Notes: a model not told the origin generated them from the letters alone. A stretch of DNA of 59,834 bases from Minisyncoccota bacterium (GCA_017991475.1 JAGOQK010000005.1:1-59834), one strand, 5' to 3'. Positions 1 to 9,187 are shown, counted from the first letter of the stretch. Numbers and translations: made by a program.

Positions 1-443
1 GCAAATTTGCGTGGGGTTATCGTTCATTCCCGCTCGACAAGCCAGATTCACAAGGTCGCATATTACGCCCAAATGCGTGCATGCAGGCGCAGGCCCAGGA
101 GTGTGCGGCAGCTCTCGGTGGCAATGATGCATTCTGGAAATATACAGATCGACTCTATGAGGTTATTCAGTCAGATAAGGGTATCACTCTCGACAATGCC
201 GAGCTCCCGGTCATAGCTAAGTTTGCAGGTCTCGATACAATCAATTTTAATGAATGTCTCTCAAGTGGACGATTCAAGGATAAGGTCGAGAAGAGTTATC
301 TTGATGGAGTGAATGCGGGTGTTTCCGGAACTCCGTACTCAGTCATCATCACTCCTTCTGGTTCCAAGATCCCTCTCGTTGGTGCGCAGTCGTATGCCAC
401 CCTCAAGCAGACTATTGAGGCGTTGCTGGCAGAGAGTAAGTAG
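1..443 (+). CDS. DsbA-family thiol:disulfide oxidoreductase, C-terminal part (5' end outside window)
   Basis: The frame is open from base 3 to the TAG at 441, so this is the 3' part of a gene that starts before the window. The reading begins with an R-x-FPL stretch followed by an N-A-C helix, a Cys-Ala-Ala segment and an F-W-x-Y-x-D-x-L-Y motif, which is the helical insert of the DsbA/BdbD (Thioredoxin_4) fold. The GTPYSVI segment near the C-terminus is the usual cis-proline loop. The catalytic CxxC lies upstream and cannot be checked. Members oxidise secreted proteins at or outside the cytoplasmic membrane. A hairpin terminator follows at once, so it ends its transcription unit. The family call is firm; the exact enzyme is not. 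Confidence 0.85.
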   Translation, partial: KFAWGYRSFPLDKPDSQGRILRPNACMQAQAQECAAALGGNDAFWKYTDRLYEVIQSDKGITLDNAELPVIAKFAGLDTINFNECLSSGRFKDKVEKSYLDGVNAGVSGTPYSVIITPSGSKIPLVGAQSYATLKQTIEALLAESK

Positions 444-479
444 GCGGATTCATTCTTGCTAATCAGAACCATTACGCAG

Positions 480-506
480 AAGAGCTCTTTACTGAGCTCT
501 TTTTTG
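480..506 (+). terminator. Rho-independent terminator after the DsbA-like gene
   Basis: An 8-bp perfect stem (AAGAGCTC / GAGCTCTT) with a 6-base loop is followed by a T run. Confidence 0.85.
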
Positions 507-514
507 GAAACTGA

Positions 515-543
515 TTGACAATATGTTCCAAATATGCTATAAT
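515..543 (+). promoter_or_regulatory. Strong sigma-70 promoter with extended -10
   Basis: TTGACA (515-520), 17-bp spacer, TGC then TATAAT (538-543). All twelve hexamer positions match consensus. It drives the pilin-like gene and starts a leader of roughly 95 nt. Confidence 0.9.
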
Positions 544-571
544 AGAATAAACTTAAACCCAACCGTCGGAG

Positions 572-605
572 GCTTGAACCAAGCTTTCCTCGGATGAGGA
601 AAAGC
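572..605 (+). promoter_or_regulatory. Structured leader with two mutually exclusive hairpins
   Basis: GCTTG-aac-CAAGC (572-584) and GCTTTCCTC-ggat-GAGGAAAAGC (583-605, one bulged A) share bases 583-584, so only one can form fully. The alternative ATG at 594 lies in the loop of the second hairpin. Confidence 0.4.
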
Positions 606-644
606 GATCTTTCACAGCTGAAGACACAAGAAAAACCGATAGAA

Positions 645-1073
645 ATGAAACAAAACAAAATACCGCCATTCACCTTCGTAGAAATTATGCTTGCGCTCGC
701 AATCTTTGGTTTACTGATTGCATTTGCGACTACCAACATTATTGCGGCAAGAAACAAGACTCAGAATGAACCAGCTTCTCCGCAAAAATATTTGCGTGTT
801 GGTTCCGGCGACCGTGAGTATCTCAAGTTCACTGGATCGCAAACGGGGGTAGTGACTCGCGTGTTGGAACTTCACAACACTCCGATGTACCAACCCTTCC
901 CCATTGTCGAGATCATGCTAACAAATGATTCTGGTAAAGCATATCTTCGAAGTGCATTTCCAAGAAACCCAGACAAGCTCATGAAGGACGACCTTGTACT
1001 CGTCACCTCGGTCGAACACGCCGACCTTGGCGGAGGCAAGAATATCTACTTCGTGACGAAACTGTTCCCATAA
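645..1073 (+). CDS. Pilin/pseudopilin-like single-pass protein
   Basis: 142 aa if started at the ATG at 645. That start gives a short basic leader (MKQNKIPP) followed by FTFVEIMLALAIFGLLIA, the shape of a class III (type IV prepilin) signal: F at +1, E at +5 and a hydrophobic helix. The residue before the cleavage site is Pro instead of the usual Gly, so processing by a PilD-type peptidase is doubtful. An in-frame ATG at 594 would add 17 residues but lies in a hairpin loop and spoils the prepilin leader. The rest is a soluble domain without a recognised family. It is a one-gene unit with a consensus promoter and its own terminator. It could be a minor pilin, a pseudopilin or a membrane protein that only resembles one. 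Confidence 0.6.
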   Translation: MKQNKIPPFTFVEIMLALAIFGLLIAFATTNIIAARNKTQNEPASPQKYLRVGSGDREYLKFTGSQTGVVTRVLELHNTPMYQPFPIVEIMLTNDSGKAYLRSAFPRNPDKLMKDDLVLVTSVEHADLGGGKNIYFVTKLFP

Positions 1074-1089
1074 TTATGTGCCTTCTACA

Positions 1090-1121
1090 AGCCCCGCGAA
1101 ATTTTCGCGGGGCTTCTTTCT
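1090..1121 (+). terminator. Rho-independent terminator of the pilin-like gene
   Basis: An 11-bp perfect stem (AGCCCCGCGAA / TTCGCGGGGCT), 3-base loop, then TCTTTCTT. Confidence 0.85.
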
Positions 1122-1138
1122 TACACTAATCAATAGAA

Positions 1139-4100
1139 CTAAATCCCCGCCAAGCCGCACCATTCACATTTCTCATCATCACACTTGGTACCAACGATGG
1201 AGCCACTCCAGACTGCATCGATGAGCGACTGGATCTCCTTCTTAACACGCTCTACATCATCAGGACCGATCGGGATAGAAACGGTCGGACACCTCCCCTT
1301 CTCATCTGGCGAGACGAACACGAGCGCTGGCAAGATCTTCTTCTGGCGCCACTTGGGTTCATCAGACATGAGCAGTTTGTAGAAAATGAGCTGGCGGAAA
1401 TATCCTCCGTCTGAGCTCTTGGTCTCTCCCTTTATTGCATTGATTGACATCGCTTGCTTAGTCTTATAGTCGAAAACTGAAACTTCATCTGAGCGGTCAA
1501 GTATCGCGTCAAGCTTACCATGTATCGGGATCAATACCTGCGTTCCGGCGAATGTTCCCACAAAGGAAGTTTTCACCCAGTGCTCGGCATATATAACATC
1601 CCTGTCACCCTTCAGCATGAAGTGCGGCTCAAGCGCATCTGCAACCGCAGGGGCGTTCGCAAGAAGTTCTTTCTTCACAGCTTCTTTCTCAGAGAGTGGC
1701 AGGAATGATGTCTTGAAATATTCATTGAGCGCCTCTGCAAGAATCGTTTGGATGCGCTGCACCCGCTCGCGACCATCCGATATCGAAAATATGTCTGATC
1801 TCCAGACCGCGGAAATAGCTTCATGCATCGCTGTTCCCTTGTCAGCCGATACAGATGGTGCCTGAGGAACCCTGAGGATGCTCTGATACAAGAATGTGTT
1901 GGGACATTTCAAGTAATGATTGAGCGCGGTCACCGAAAGGCCTTTCTCAAGAAGAACTCTCTGAGCTATATCTACAACAGACTGGTCGCGAATAGAACGA
2001 GCTGATACCGCATTGGAGACTCCTTCTACTGAGACCTTCTGTCCTACATCACTCGACAGTACTGAAGCAGCATCGACTCGAGGTATCTCGCTCGTAAACG
2101 TATGCACCTCGTCCAGCTCCGCGATGAATCGAAGTGGTGTCAACTGCTTACCATCAGATTCCTCGAGGGCAGTCAAAACAGTCGCTTTCTCTCGAGCGCG
2201 GGTCAATGCGACATAGAAGAGGCGCCGTACATCATGGACATCATTCTGGCCAGATTCTTTGCGCGGAAGCACAAAAGATGATCCGCGTGGCTTACCAATC
2301 CACGCCTCATCCGTAGCATATGGTATGAAGACGTAGTCGAACTCGAGACCTTTGCTCCCATGAGCTGTAAGTGCCTGAAAAGAAGCGCCTGGTGCGCCGA
2401 CAGTCACCTTGACCATACGAGACTCTGCAGAGAGGCGGTATGCGAGCAATGCTTCCATAAGCTTCATTGGATCCTGTATCTTCGCATCACGAACGACGGA
2501 CTCAGCGAGGGCTACGATGCCGCGCCAAACATTGATATACACAGGATCTCGCATGAAGAGCGAAGTGTATCCAGATTTCTCGGCTGCATGTACTAGGAAT
2601 CCGACCGGTGAATCATTGAGCATCTGGCGTTGCACATGGAGGAGCCCGGGCAGACGGGATTCAAAAAGTTCTTTGTCGGCCTGACCACTCTTCACCGATC
2701 GCACAAGCTCACTCGCCTCTCCGAAAGACAGATTCCACATTCCCGAAATAATGGTGCGCGCAAGGGCATCGATACGGCTCGGATCAGCGAGATACTGTAT
2801 GAGATCGAAATAGAGCGAACCTACAGGATGGTTGAATATATCGATACTACGCTCCGACGATATCTTCACCCCATTCGCCTCGCACAATCTGATCACTCTA
2901 TCGAGATCCCTATTCCTACGGACGATGATTGCTACAGTCGCTTCTGGATCGTCTGCAGCTATGCGTTTAAGGTCTACGATCATCCGAGCCTCAGCCGCAG
3001 CCACATTTTCACCCACAACCACTTCAACGTTTTTTTCTGCTCCTCCCTGCTTTTTATTCCTGCCACTCTTGAGTTTGACACGGAGATCCTCATGCTCACC
3101 TACGCCATAATTGTTCTCGATCATGCTGAAGCTCGCGTCGAGGATACCTTGGTGCGAACGATAGTTCATATCGAGTGAGATGAGCTTCATGGCGGGCCAT
3201 ATCTTCCTTAGCAACAAGAAATTGTCTACGGATGCGCCCTGAAATCGATAGATCGCCTGCTTCTCGTCGCCCACCATAAATATATTCGGCGTCTCGAAAA
3301 ATTCCGCAATCAAGGTGACGATAAAGTTTTGCGCATCGTTGGTGTCCTGATGTTCATCAACGAGTATGTAGAGGAATCGTTCTTGAATAAGTCTCAGGAG
3401 CAGCTGATCATTCCTGAGCACGACCAGCAGCTCAATGATCAGATCACTGAAATCGAGCTTCTTGGCAACGCGCTTGCGCTCTTCATAGAGTTCATACACA
3501 TCAGCAAATAGTCGCGTACGTTCACACTTTTCTATCTGCTCGTGCGCATCGGCCTTCAATTGCCCCTTGGTGGCCCCGCGAGTTGAGATAGACTCTGGAT
3601 CATCGTGGATACGCTTGATCTCTCGATCGACATGTTGACGCACCATCTCAGGCGTCATGGCCTGCCTCTTGGACTCCTCGACAGACTTGATGATGCCGGG
3701 CACGTAGTGATCAGGTTTGCTTATAGGTCGTATCGAGGCGAACTTCTCATCTGCAACGATATCCCTGATGAGCGTTTCCTGCTCGATATCTGTCATGACC
3801 TTCATCTCATGGATCTGCAGGAAATGATCGGGGTACTCGGCAATCATCGCAGCAGCGAAACTATGAAATGTATGTATCTGCACATCATGCGCGCGAGTTC
3901 CGATGACGTTCTGCAATTTACTGCGCATCGCTTTGACGCCTGCATCGGTATAGGTGATAGCGAGAATGCCGTTGGCAGGAGTATCTGTGCGTTTCAGGAT
4001 ATTTGCGATGCGCAGCGTGAGAATCGTCGTCTTACCAGTACCCGGACCCGCGATGACCATGACGGGACCTTCTATAGTATCTACCGCTTGCTTCTGAGCG

Positions 4101-4144
4101 GCATTGAGCTTGGCATAAAATGAATCGAAAGCAGTGGTAGACAT
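1139..4144 (-). CDS. UvrD/PcrA-type superfamily 1 helicase fused to a RecB-like nuclease
   Basis: 1001 aa. The helicase motifs appear in order: Walker A AGPGTGKTT (about 32-40), Walker B DEHQDTN, GDEKQAIYRFQGA (motif III region), TAHGSKGLEFDYVF (motif V) and RRLFYVALTRAR (motif VI). The last 280 residues add a PD-(D/E)xK nuclease with the entry motif LKCPNTFLYQSIL, the catalytic FDYKTK and a final cysteine group (C-x5-C-x2-C ending CEWC). The pattern of one early Cys and three late Cys matches the Fe-S cluster of AddB, Cas4 and AdnAB nucleases. The combination suggests ATP-driven resection of DNA ends for recombination. Plain UvrD is about 720 aa, so the fusion is real. Whether a partner subunit exists cannot be seen here. 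Transcribed divergently from the small membrane gene at 4197. Confidence 0.92.
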   Translation of the reverse strand: MSTTAFDSFYAKLNAAQKQAVDTIEGPVMVIAGPGTGKTTILTLRIANILKRTDTPANGILAITYTDAGVKAMRSKLQNVIGTRAHDVQIHTFHSFAAAMIAEYPDHFLQIHEMKVMTDIEQETLIRDIVADEKFASIRPISKPDHYVPGIIKSVEESKRQAMTPEMVRQHVDREIKRIHDDPESISTRGATKGQLKADAHEQIEKCERTRLFADVYELYEERKRVAKKLDFSDLIIELLVVLRNDQLLLRLIQERFLYILVDEHQDTNDAQNFIVTLIAEFFETPNIFMVGDEKQAIYRFQGASVDNFLLLRKIWPAMKLISLDMNYRSHQGILDASFSMIENNYGVGEHEDLRVKLKSGRNKKQGGAEKNVEVVVGENVAAAEARMIVDLKRIAADDPEATVAIIVRRNRDLDRVIRLCEANGVKISSERSIDIFNHPVGSLYFDLIQYLADPSRIDALARTIISGMWNLSFGEASELVRSVKSGQADKELFESRLPGLLHVQRQMLNDSPVGFLVHAAEKSGYTSLFMRDPVYINVWRGIVALAESVVRDAKIQDPMKLMEALLAYRLSAESRMVKVTVGAPGASFQALTAHGSKGLEFDYVFIPYATDEAWIGKPRGSSFVLPRKESGQNDVHDVRRLFYVALTRAREKATVLTALEESDGKQLTPLRFIAELDEVHTFTSEIPRVDAASVLSSDVGQKVSVEGVSNAVSARSIRDQSVVDIAQRVLLEKGLSVTALNHYLKCPNTFLYQSILRVPQAPSVSADKGTAMHEAISAVWRSDIFSISDGRERVQRIQTILAEALNEYFKTSFLPLSEKEAVKKELLANAPAVADALEPHFMLKGDRDVIYAEHWVKTSFVGTFAGTQVLIPIHGKLDAILDRSDEVSVFDYKTKQAMSINAIKGETKSSDGGYFRQLIFYKLLMSDEPKWRQKKILPALVFVSPDEKGRCPTVSIPIGPDDVERVKKEIQSLIDAVWSGSIVGTKCDDEKCEWCGLAGI

Positions 4145-4165
4145 GTAGTCACTCTATGCTATCAT
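4138..4165 (+). promoter_or_regulatory. Promoter of the small membrane protein gene
   Basis: TAGACA (4138-4143), 16 bp, TGC then TATCAT (4160-4165). It overlaps the start of the divergent helicase gene. Confidence 0.55.
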
Positions 4166-4196
4166 TTCGTACAGATTACAACCATAAGGAGCTCCT

Positions 4197-4442
4197 ATGT
4201 TCAAATCAAACTTGAAAGCATCAGGCATGGTCATTGTTTTTCTATGGGTGGTCATGTCAACCAGTATAGTGTTCGAAGCCAGCTCAGTTGCCGAGTTCGT
4301 CATGGGGTCATTATTCCTCCTCATCCTGTCCTGTGTTGCAGGTATCGTACTCTTCATCGGATTGATAGTGGAAACCCCGCTCTACAATTGGTTCAAAGCC
4401 AACGAGGCGCGACACCGACACAGGGATCACCCCTACAAGTAA
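4197..4442 (+). CDS. Small two-helix membrane protein, function unknown
   Basis: 81 aa. A clear AAGGAG ribosome binding site stands 5 bases before the ATG. Two hydrophobic stretches (about 10-28 and 36-60) predict two membrane helices, followed by a basic, histidine-rich tail (ARHRHRDHPYK). It is a single-gene unit between its own promoter and a strong terminator. I do not recognise a family. The coding region is supported by the ribosome binding site, the hydrophobicity pattern and the terminator placed directly after the stop. Confidence 0.75.
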   Translation: MFKSNLKASGMVIVFLWVVMSTSIVFEASSVAEFVMGSLFLLILSCVAGIVLFIGLIVETPLYNWFKANEARHRHRDHPYK

Positions 4443-4458
4443 CTCAACAAATAGTGCA

Positions 4459-4490
4459 AAGACATCGAGTCGAGGCTCGATGTCTTTTTT
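4459..4490 (+). terminator. Rho-independent terminator
   Basis: An 11-bp perfect stem (AAGACATCGAG / CTCGATGTCTT), 6-base loop, T run. Confidence 0.9.
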
Positions 4491-4506
4491 GTACCACATA
4501 TGAACA

Positions 4507-5730
4507 CTAGTAATTCTTGAGCTGATTGATCCTCTCGTGCTGACGGATCTTCTCATGAGCCTTGGCTTCGATCTGACGGATACGTTCGCGTGTGACGCCG
4601 AACTCTTTGCCCACTTCTTCGAGCGTATGCGTTATACCATCATTGAGACCATGACGCATCTCCAGAATCTTGCGTTCCTTCTCCGAGAGGTCATCGAGAA
4701 TCATGTTCACCTGATCACGGAGGATGCGGCGTGAAGACTCCTGCTCAGGCGAAAGGATCTTATCATCGGGAATGAAATCTTGGAGGGTGGACTTATCATC
4801 ACCATCATCACCGACAGGACTTTCGAGGGAGACGACATCCTGTTCGATCTTTTCGATCTGATATATCTTGTCGACATCCATACCCATCTCTGTCGCGATC
4901 TCATCAGGAAGAGGTTCACGGCCAAGGTCATGCGAGAGGCGGCGAACGACCTGTTTATACTTGGCGATAGTCTCCACCATGTGCACGGGCACGCGGATGG
5001 TACGAGACTGATCGGCTAGCGCACGCGTGATGGCTTGGCGTATCCACCAGGTCGCATAGGTCGAGAACTTATATCCCTTGGTCCAGTCGAACTTGTCGAC
5101 AGCACGGAAGAGACCAAGGTTACCTTCTTGGATGAGGTCGAGCAAGGTCAGGTCCGGCGAACGGCCGACATACTTCTTTGCAATAGAAACCACGAGACGA
5201 AGATTCGCCTTTGCAAGAAGATTCTTGGCCTCCTCGTCACCATTCTGGATACGGCGGGCGAGATCCTTCTCATCAGACGCAGTAATGAGGGGGTACTGTC
5301 CAATCTCTTTAAGATACATCTGGATTGAGTCGTAGGCACTATCAGAGCCAGTGCGCGAATAGTGAGTCGCGGCCTTCTTGGGGTTGAGCTCCTCTATCTC
5401 GAGCAAACCTCCACCTTCGAGCACATCGACATTTGCGGCAGTAAACTTGCTATAGAGCTCATCGAGGAAAATGATATCGTTCTCAATCTGGGGGAATTCT
5501 TTGAGAATCTCGTCATAGGTGACGAAACCACGATCGCGACCCTTATTGATGAGTTTGGTCGCACGCACCTCGAAATCCTTTGCTTTATCAGCCCTGTTGA
5601 GCTTCTTAGCAACAGGCTTCTTGGTCGGCTTTGAACCCTTCGACGCCTTCGGCGACGACTTCTTATGGGGAGTCGGGCGATGCTTCGTGGACTTGTGTCC
5701 CTTCGAGGCCTTCTTCTTTGTGGTACTCAT
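4507..5730 (-). CDS. rpoD: Primary RNA polymerase sigma factor (RpoD/SigA)
   Basis: 407 aa. A lysine-rich N-terminus (about 1-45) is followed by a region 1.1-like domain, region 1.2 (SVRMYLKEIG-like: [13 protein letters not shown]), region 2 with the core-binding and -10 reading segment ([34 protein letters not shown]), region 3, and region 4.2 ending in [20 protein letters not shown] for -35 reading. This is the housekeeping sigma factor and should read the TTGACA/TATAAT promoters described here. A TATAAT-like -10 lies about 40 bases upstream of the ATG. The gene is shorter than the E. coli protein, like most primary sigma factors outside Proteobacteria. Confidence 0.97.
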   Translation of the reverse strand: MSTTKKKASKGHKSTKHRPTPHKKSSPKASKGSKPTKKPVAKKLNRADKAKDFEVRATKLINKGRDRGFVTYDEILKEFPQIENDIIFLDELYSKFTAANVDVLEGGGLLEIEELNPKKAATHYSRTGSDSAYDSIQMYLKEIGQYPLITASDEKDLARRIQNGDEEAKNLLAKANLRLVVSIAKKYVGRSPDLTLLDLIQEGNLGLFRAVDKFDWTKGYKFSTYATWWIRQAITRALADQSRTIRVPVHMVETIAKYKQVVRRLSHDLGREPLPDEIATEMGMDVDKIYQIEKIEQDVVSLESPVGDDGDDKSTLQDFIPDDKILSPEQESSRRILRDQVNMILDDLSEKERKILEMRHGLNDGITHTLEEVGKEFGVTRERIRQIEAKAHEKIRQHERINQLKNY

Positions 5731-5810
5731 GAAAGGGTGGAGATAGTTAAATAAACCGTAATCAGATGATTATAAAGTATTACCGAGGAATGCGCAAGAT
5801 TATCATGAAT

Positions 5811-5854
5811 TGAATAAGAAAAAGGACTGACGCCTCTTGTGAGAGGGTCAGTCC
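5811..5854 (-). terminator. Rho-independent terminator of the secreted protein gene
   Basis: GGACTGAC and GTCAGTCC form an 8-bp outer stem with an inner CTCT/AGAG pairing. On the minus strand a T-rich run follows. Confidence 0.8.
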
Positions 5855-5868
5855 ATGAAGTAAACCAC

Positions 5869-6792
5869 TTACTGCGTCAGTCTGAAGTATTTCTGCTGAT
5901 CGCTGGCCGTAAACCGAGTAAACACGTAGGTATTCGTTCCCACCGTAGTCGTACTTCCGCTGTACGGGGTGTTCGTAAACGTACCCGTTGGCAGACCAGA
6001 GGTTTGGAGTGTGAACAGGTTGAGACTCTGAGGCCATGACACCTGAACAACGTCATTGCTCATGACGATAGCCAGACCCACACTTTCCGGAACATCGAGC
6101 GTGGGGGGCGTCACTGGCCAGACAGGATCCCAAGTGACCCCTCCGAGCTGGCCCGAATTGTCAGGCATATAGTACCCGACTGGGTATGCCGAGTAATAGG
6201 TGATTCCCTGGTACGGGATCCTCAGCGTGATCTTGACCACCGTATTTGTGGCCGCAATCGGAGGGATCGTGGCTACCAATCGATGCCAATTGGTCGAGAT
6301 CATGTAAGCCCAGATTGCGGTCGCAGGCGCGTCTCCCAGATCAGCATCGAACAGATATACATCGTTCGTCGTGGTCCCGAGCACATTCCAATCTTGACCA
6401 CCGAAGACATAGATAGCAATCCTGTTGGTGATCGGATTGCCGCTGCCGTCGTAATGATTGGTGACGAGCTGCGAAGCGCCGCTCCAGTACTCGCCCGAAG
6501 GGCAGAAGAACATACACGGGCCAACATCGACCACCGGGAAGTTCGTGTACGCATGACTGGATGTCAGTCCATATATCGGCATGTACGGATACGACGGCGA
6601 ACCATACAATGTCCACCCGTTGCTATCGGGAAACTGACCCGAAAAGGGGGTGACGTTGCGCCACACCGGATGGTCGTTCAGTGTGTTGGGATTCGGAAGC
6701 GTGATCTGCGCACTTGCCAGGTATGTTGCCGCGATACTGAGGGCTACGGCGGCAGTCATCTTGATTGCCGCGAGGCTGTATTTCATTTTCAT
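5869..6792 (-). CDS. Secreted protein of unknown function with a Verrucomicrobiota-like C-terminal segment
   Basis: 307 aa. A Sec signal peptide (MKMKYSLAAIKMTAAVALSI, cleavage probably after ...YLASA) leads into a Thr/Asn/Pro/Tyr-rich, cysteine-poor beta-type domain. The last 55 residues (VSWPQSLNLFTLQTSG... ending QQKYFRLTQ) resemble the end segments of many secreted Verrucomicrobiota proteins, where a 'V-S-W-P ... F-Y/F-R-L' pattern closes the chain. That resemblance is from memory of the pattern, not a search. It is a single-gene unit with promoter and terminator between rpoD and dnaG. It is richer in GC than its neighbours, which fits acquisition from another lineage. Confidence 0.75.
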   Translation of the reverse strand: MKMKYSLAAIKMTAAVALSIAATYLASAQITLPNPNTLNDHPVWRNVTPFSGQFPDSNGWTLYGSPSYPYMPIYGLTSSHAYTNFPVVDVGPCMFFCPSGEYWSGASQLVTNHYDGSGNPITNRIAIYVFGGQDWNVLGTTTNDVYLFDADLGDAPATAIWAYMISTNWHRLVATIPPIAATNTVVKITLRIPYQGITYYSAYPVGYYMPDNSGQLGGVTWDPVWPVTPPTLDVPESVGLAIVMSNDVVQVSWPQSLNLFTLQTSGLPTGTFTNTPYSGSTTTVGTNTYVFTRFTASDQQKYFRLTQ

Positions 6793-6879
6793 GTGCTGAT
6801 GGGGGTCGGTGTTCTATTGGTTTACCACTAGACAAACAAAGGCATCATCCGATGCATTTCCCAATGGTTTCAACGATAT

Positions 6880-6907
6880 ACTTTACCTATTTTCAGTGAA
6901 ATGTCAA
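6880..6907 (-). promoter_or_regulatory. Promoter of the secreted protein gene
   Basis: On the minus strand: TTGACA (6902-6907), 16 bp, TAAAGT (6880-6885). It touches the 3' end of dnaG. Confidence 0.5.
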
Positions 6908-6908
6908 T

Positions 6909-8714
6909 TTAAGACACTTTTCTACGTCTAGCTATCTCCCCTTTCCTCATCGACAAAACCTGGCATTTTTTTGCCAATTCAGCCACGCGCGATGCATCAC
7001 CCTCCTTCTCAGCAGCCTTAAGCTCGTTCATGGAGGCGATAAGTTCCTCAGCGACCATATCTTCTTCGAAGTTGAAAAGAAGTTCTTTCATATGCCCTCC
7101 CCACTGCGTCGCATCGGCACCATAGAACGCTTCTGCCTCAAAAACGAGGTCGCTCAGAAACGGTTCGATCCTGGCACTACGCACCTCATACGACGTATCT
7201 GCCATCTTCATGATCTGCGCGCGATACTTGTCTGCTTCAGCAGGCTCCTTCTTTTCAACAAGGGCGAGCAGACCGAAGAGTCTTCGCTCGACGAGGTCGA
7301 TACGATTCCCTGCGGATGTCGCACTAATCGAGCCGCCTTGAATTTCAGGATTAGAATGTGTAGTTTGTTTAGTGTTTTGTGTTTCGGATTTAGAGTTCAC
7401 CTCTATAGGCTTCATCGTCTTCGCAAATCCTCTCAAATCATCCCACACAGCTTGCTCAGACACACTGGTCCTATCAGATATCATCTTTACATAGAGCGCT
7501 TTGTCCATCTCGCTGTCCATACGTGCGAGATACGGAAATATACGATCTTTCACCGCACGACCCATCTTATGAGGATCAGATACATCCTTGAGCACATTGT
7601 TCAACTCATACTCGATCACGTGCTTTGCTCCACGCAAGATGCTTTTCCAGTCTTCAGGATTTGCCAGGACAATATCTGCTGGATCCTTTCCTCCCTCGAT
7701 GTCCGCGATTTTTACTGCCATTCCGAGTGCGAGCGCAGTCGTCGCCACTGCACGCATCGCCGCCATGCGACCCGCTTTGTCAGAATCAAATGCCAAAATA
7801 ACATTGGGTGACAATCGTCGCACAAGACTAAGATTGCTAACCGCGCCTGGCGTATTCGCAGACTCAGCAGTGAGAGCGGTACCTGATGATGCGACCGTAT
7901 TCTTGATGCCCGCCTGATGAGACATGACGAGATCCATCTGACCTTCCACGAGGATCGAGTAGTTCATGCGACGAATGCCACTCTTGGCCTTGTCCAAACC
8001 ATAGAGCACCTGAGACTTGTCGAACAGTGGACTGTCGGGACTGTTGAGATACTTGGCCCCCTTGCCATCATCAAGCTTGGGATGTATGCGTCCCGAGAAT
8101 GCAATCACCCGACCACTTGAATCATTGATCGGAAACATGATGCGTCCGCGAAATCGATCATAGAACTTACCTTCGTCCGTCTTCTTGCCAAGACCAGCCT
8201 TCTCTATGAGCACATCGGGGAATTTCTTGCTGCGCAAATAGTCGATAAGATTTTGCCATCCCTCGGGAGCCCATCCAATACGGAATTCTTCGCGAGTAGT
8301 ATCATTGATGCCGCGCTTCTTCACATATTCAAAAGCCTCCTTTGATTTCAAAAGTTGAGCTTCGAAGTAGTCGGTAGCTGCTTCCATGATCTGGAACAAT
8401 CTATCTCGCTCACCATCAGCCTTAGCATCGAATACGAGCTTAACTCCCGCTCTCTCAGCCAACACTTTCAAGGCTCCGCGGAAATCGAGACCCTCAAACT
8501 GCTCCACGAATGTGAAAATGTCACCCTTGGCGCCGCAGCCGAAACAATAGTATCCACCGCGATCTGGCGACACGAAAAAGGAAGCACTCTTCTCATTGTG
8601 GAATGGACACTTGGCCTTGTACGATGCGCCCGATTTCTCGAGCTTCACATACTGCCCGATGACCTCGTTGACCGGCAGGCGTTCTTTGATTTGTTCTACG
8701 GCGGTTCGATTCAT
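6909..8714 (-). CDS. dnaG: DNA primase
   Basis: 601 aa. The N-terminal CHC2 zinc ribbon has C36, H39, C57 and C60 (KCPFHNEK ... YYCFGCGAKGD). The primase core follows with SGRIHP, and the TOPRIM domain shows LVEGQMDLVMSHQAG and AFDSDKAGRMA. The C-terminal part should bind DnaB helicase. The linker near residues 430-455 (SKSETQNTKQTTHSNPE) is low-complexity, and its DNA looks like an inserted repeat. A -10 TATACT at 8722-8727 lies seven bases before the ATG with no ribosome binding site, so the mRNA is probably leaderless. It makes the RNA primers for replication. Confidence 0.97.
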   Translation of the reverse strand: MNRTAVEQIKERLPVNEVIGQYVKLEKSGASYKAKCPFHNEKSASFFVSPDRGGYYCFGCGAKGDIFTFVEQFEGLDFRGALKVLAERAGVKLVFDAKADGERDRLFQIMEAATDYFEAQLLKSKEAFEYVKKRGINDTTREEFRIGWAPEGWQNLIDYLRSKKFPDVLIEKAGLGKKTDEGKFYDRFRGRIMFPINDSSGRVIAFSGRIHPKLDDGKGAKYLNSPDSPLFDKSQVLYGLDKAKSGIRRMNYSILVEGQMDLVMSHQAGIKNTVASSGTALTAESANTPGAVSNLSLVRRLSPNVILAFDSDKAGRMAAMRAVATTALALGMAVKIADIEGGKDPADIVLANPEDWKSILRGAKHVIEYELNNVLKDVSDPHKMGRAVKDRIFPYLARMDSEMDKALYVKMISDRTSVSEQAVWDDLRGFAKTMKPIEVNSKSETQNTKQTTHSNPEIQGGSISATSAGNRIDLVERRLFGLLALVEKKEPAEADKYRAQIMKMADTSYEVRSARIEPFLSDLVFEAEAFYGADATQWGGHMKELLFNFEEDMVAEELIASMNELKAAEKEGDASRVAELAKKCQVLSMRKGEIARRRKVS

Positions 8715-8813
8715 TACCTATAGTATAGGCTATAACGAAACACGAAGTAAGACTTGACCTTACTTCGTGTTCGTACGCTTATTTTGTGCTTGCACTACGA
8801 AGCTTGAGCGAAG

Positions 8814-8889
8814 TGGTGCCAAGGACCAGGATCGAACTGGTGACCCTTCCCTCTTCAGGGGAATGCTCTACCAACTGAGCTACCTTGGC
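8814..8889 (-). tRNA. tRNA-Phe (GAA), CCA encoded
   Basis: Acceptor stem GCCAAGG/CCTTGGC, D arm AGCTCAGTTGGTAGAGC, anticodon loop CTGAAGA, T arm GGTTCGA-type, discriminator A and a genomic CCA (8814-8816 on the complement). 76 nt. Confidence 0.97.
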
Positions 8890-8899
8890 ATACATACTG

Positions 8900-9187
8900 C
8901 TACTGCAAAAGATCTCTGAGCGAATCCGCAGCAGTCTGTGCCGCATCAAGATTGCCCTGGAGACCCATCAGACTACCCTGCATCTGCTCATATGCTCCGA
9001 ACATGGTCTCAACATACGGCTGGATGAGGTAGTAAGCACCGAAACTTATCACAATGATGACGACCCAATACCCTATACGCAAAGCCAACGAAAAACGATT
9101 GGCTCGACGCATTTTGCGAAGTATTTCGTTGTTCTCCTCTGTGAGCTTATAGGTCCGCTCAAGCAAGGAGCGCTCTTCTGGGGTCAT
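8900..9187 (-). CDS. Small single-pass membrane protein
   Basis: 95 aa. A charged helical N-terminus (about 1-30) precedes one membrane helix (IGYWVVIIVISFGAYYLI, about 38-56) and an amphipathic C-terminal helix rich in Q, A and L. A -10 TAGAGT at 9194-9199, preceded by TGG, lies six bases before the ATG, so the mRNA should be leaderless. The overall design (helix, one TM, helix) recurs in Patescibacteria as unnamed small proteins. I cannot assign a function. Confidence 0.75.
   Translation of the reverse strand: MTPEERSLLERTYKLTEENNEILRKMRRANRFSLALRIGYWVVIIVISFGAYYLIQPYVETMFGAYEQMQGSLMGLQGNLDAAQTAADSLRDLLQ

Noticed and set aside
2630-3178. 182-codon plus-strand ORF inside the helicase-nuclease gene
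   Set aside because: Antisense shadow of a gene with clear helicase motifs; no ribosome binding site and no family likeness.
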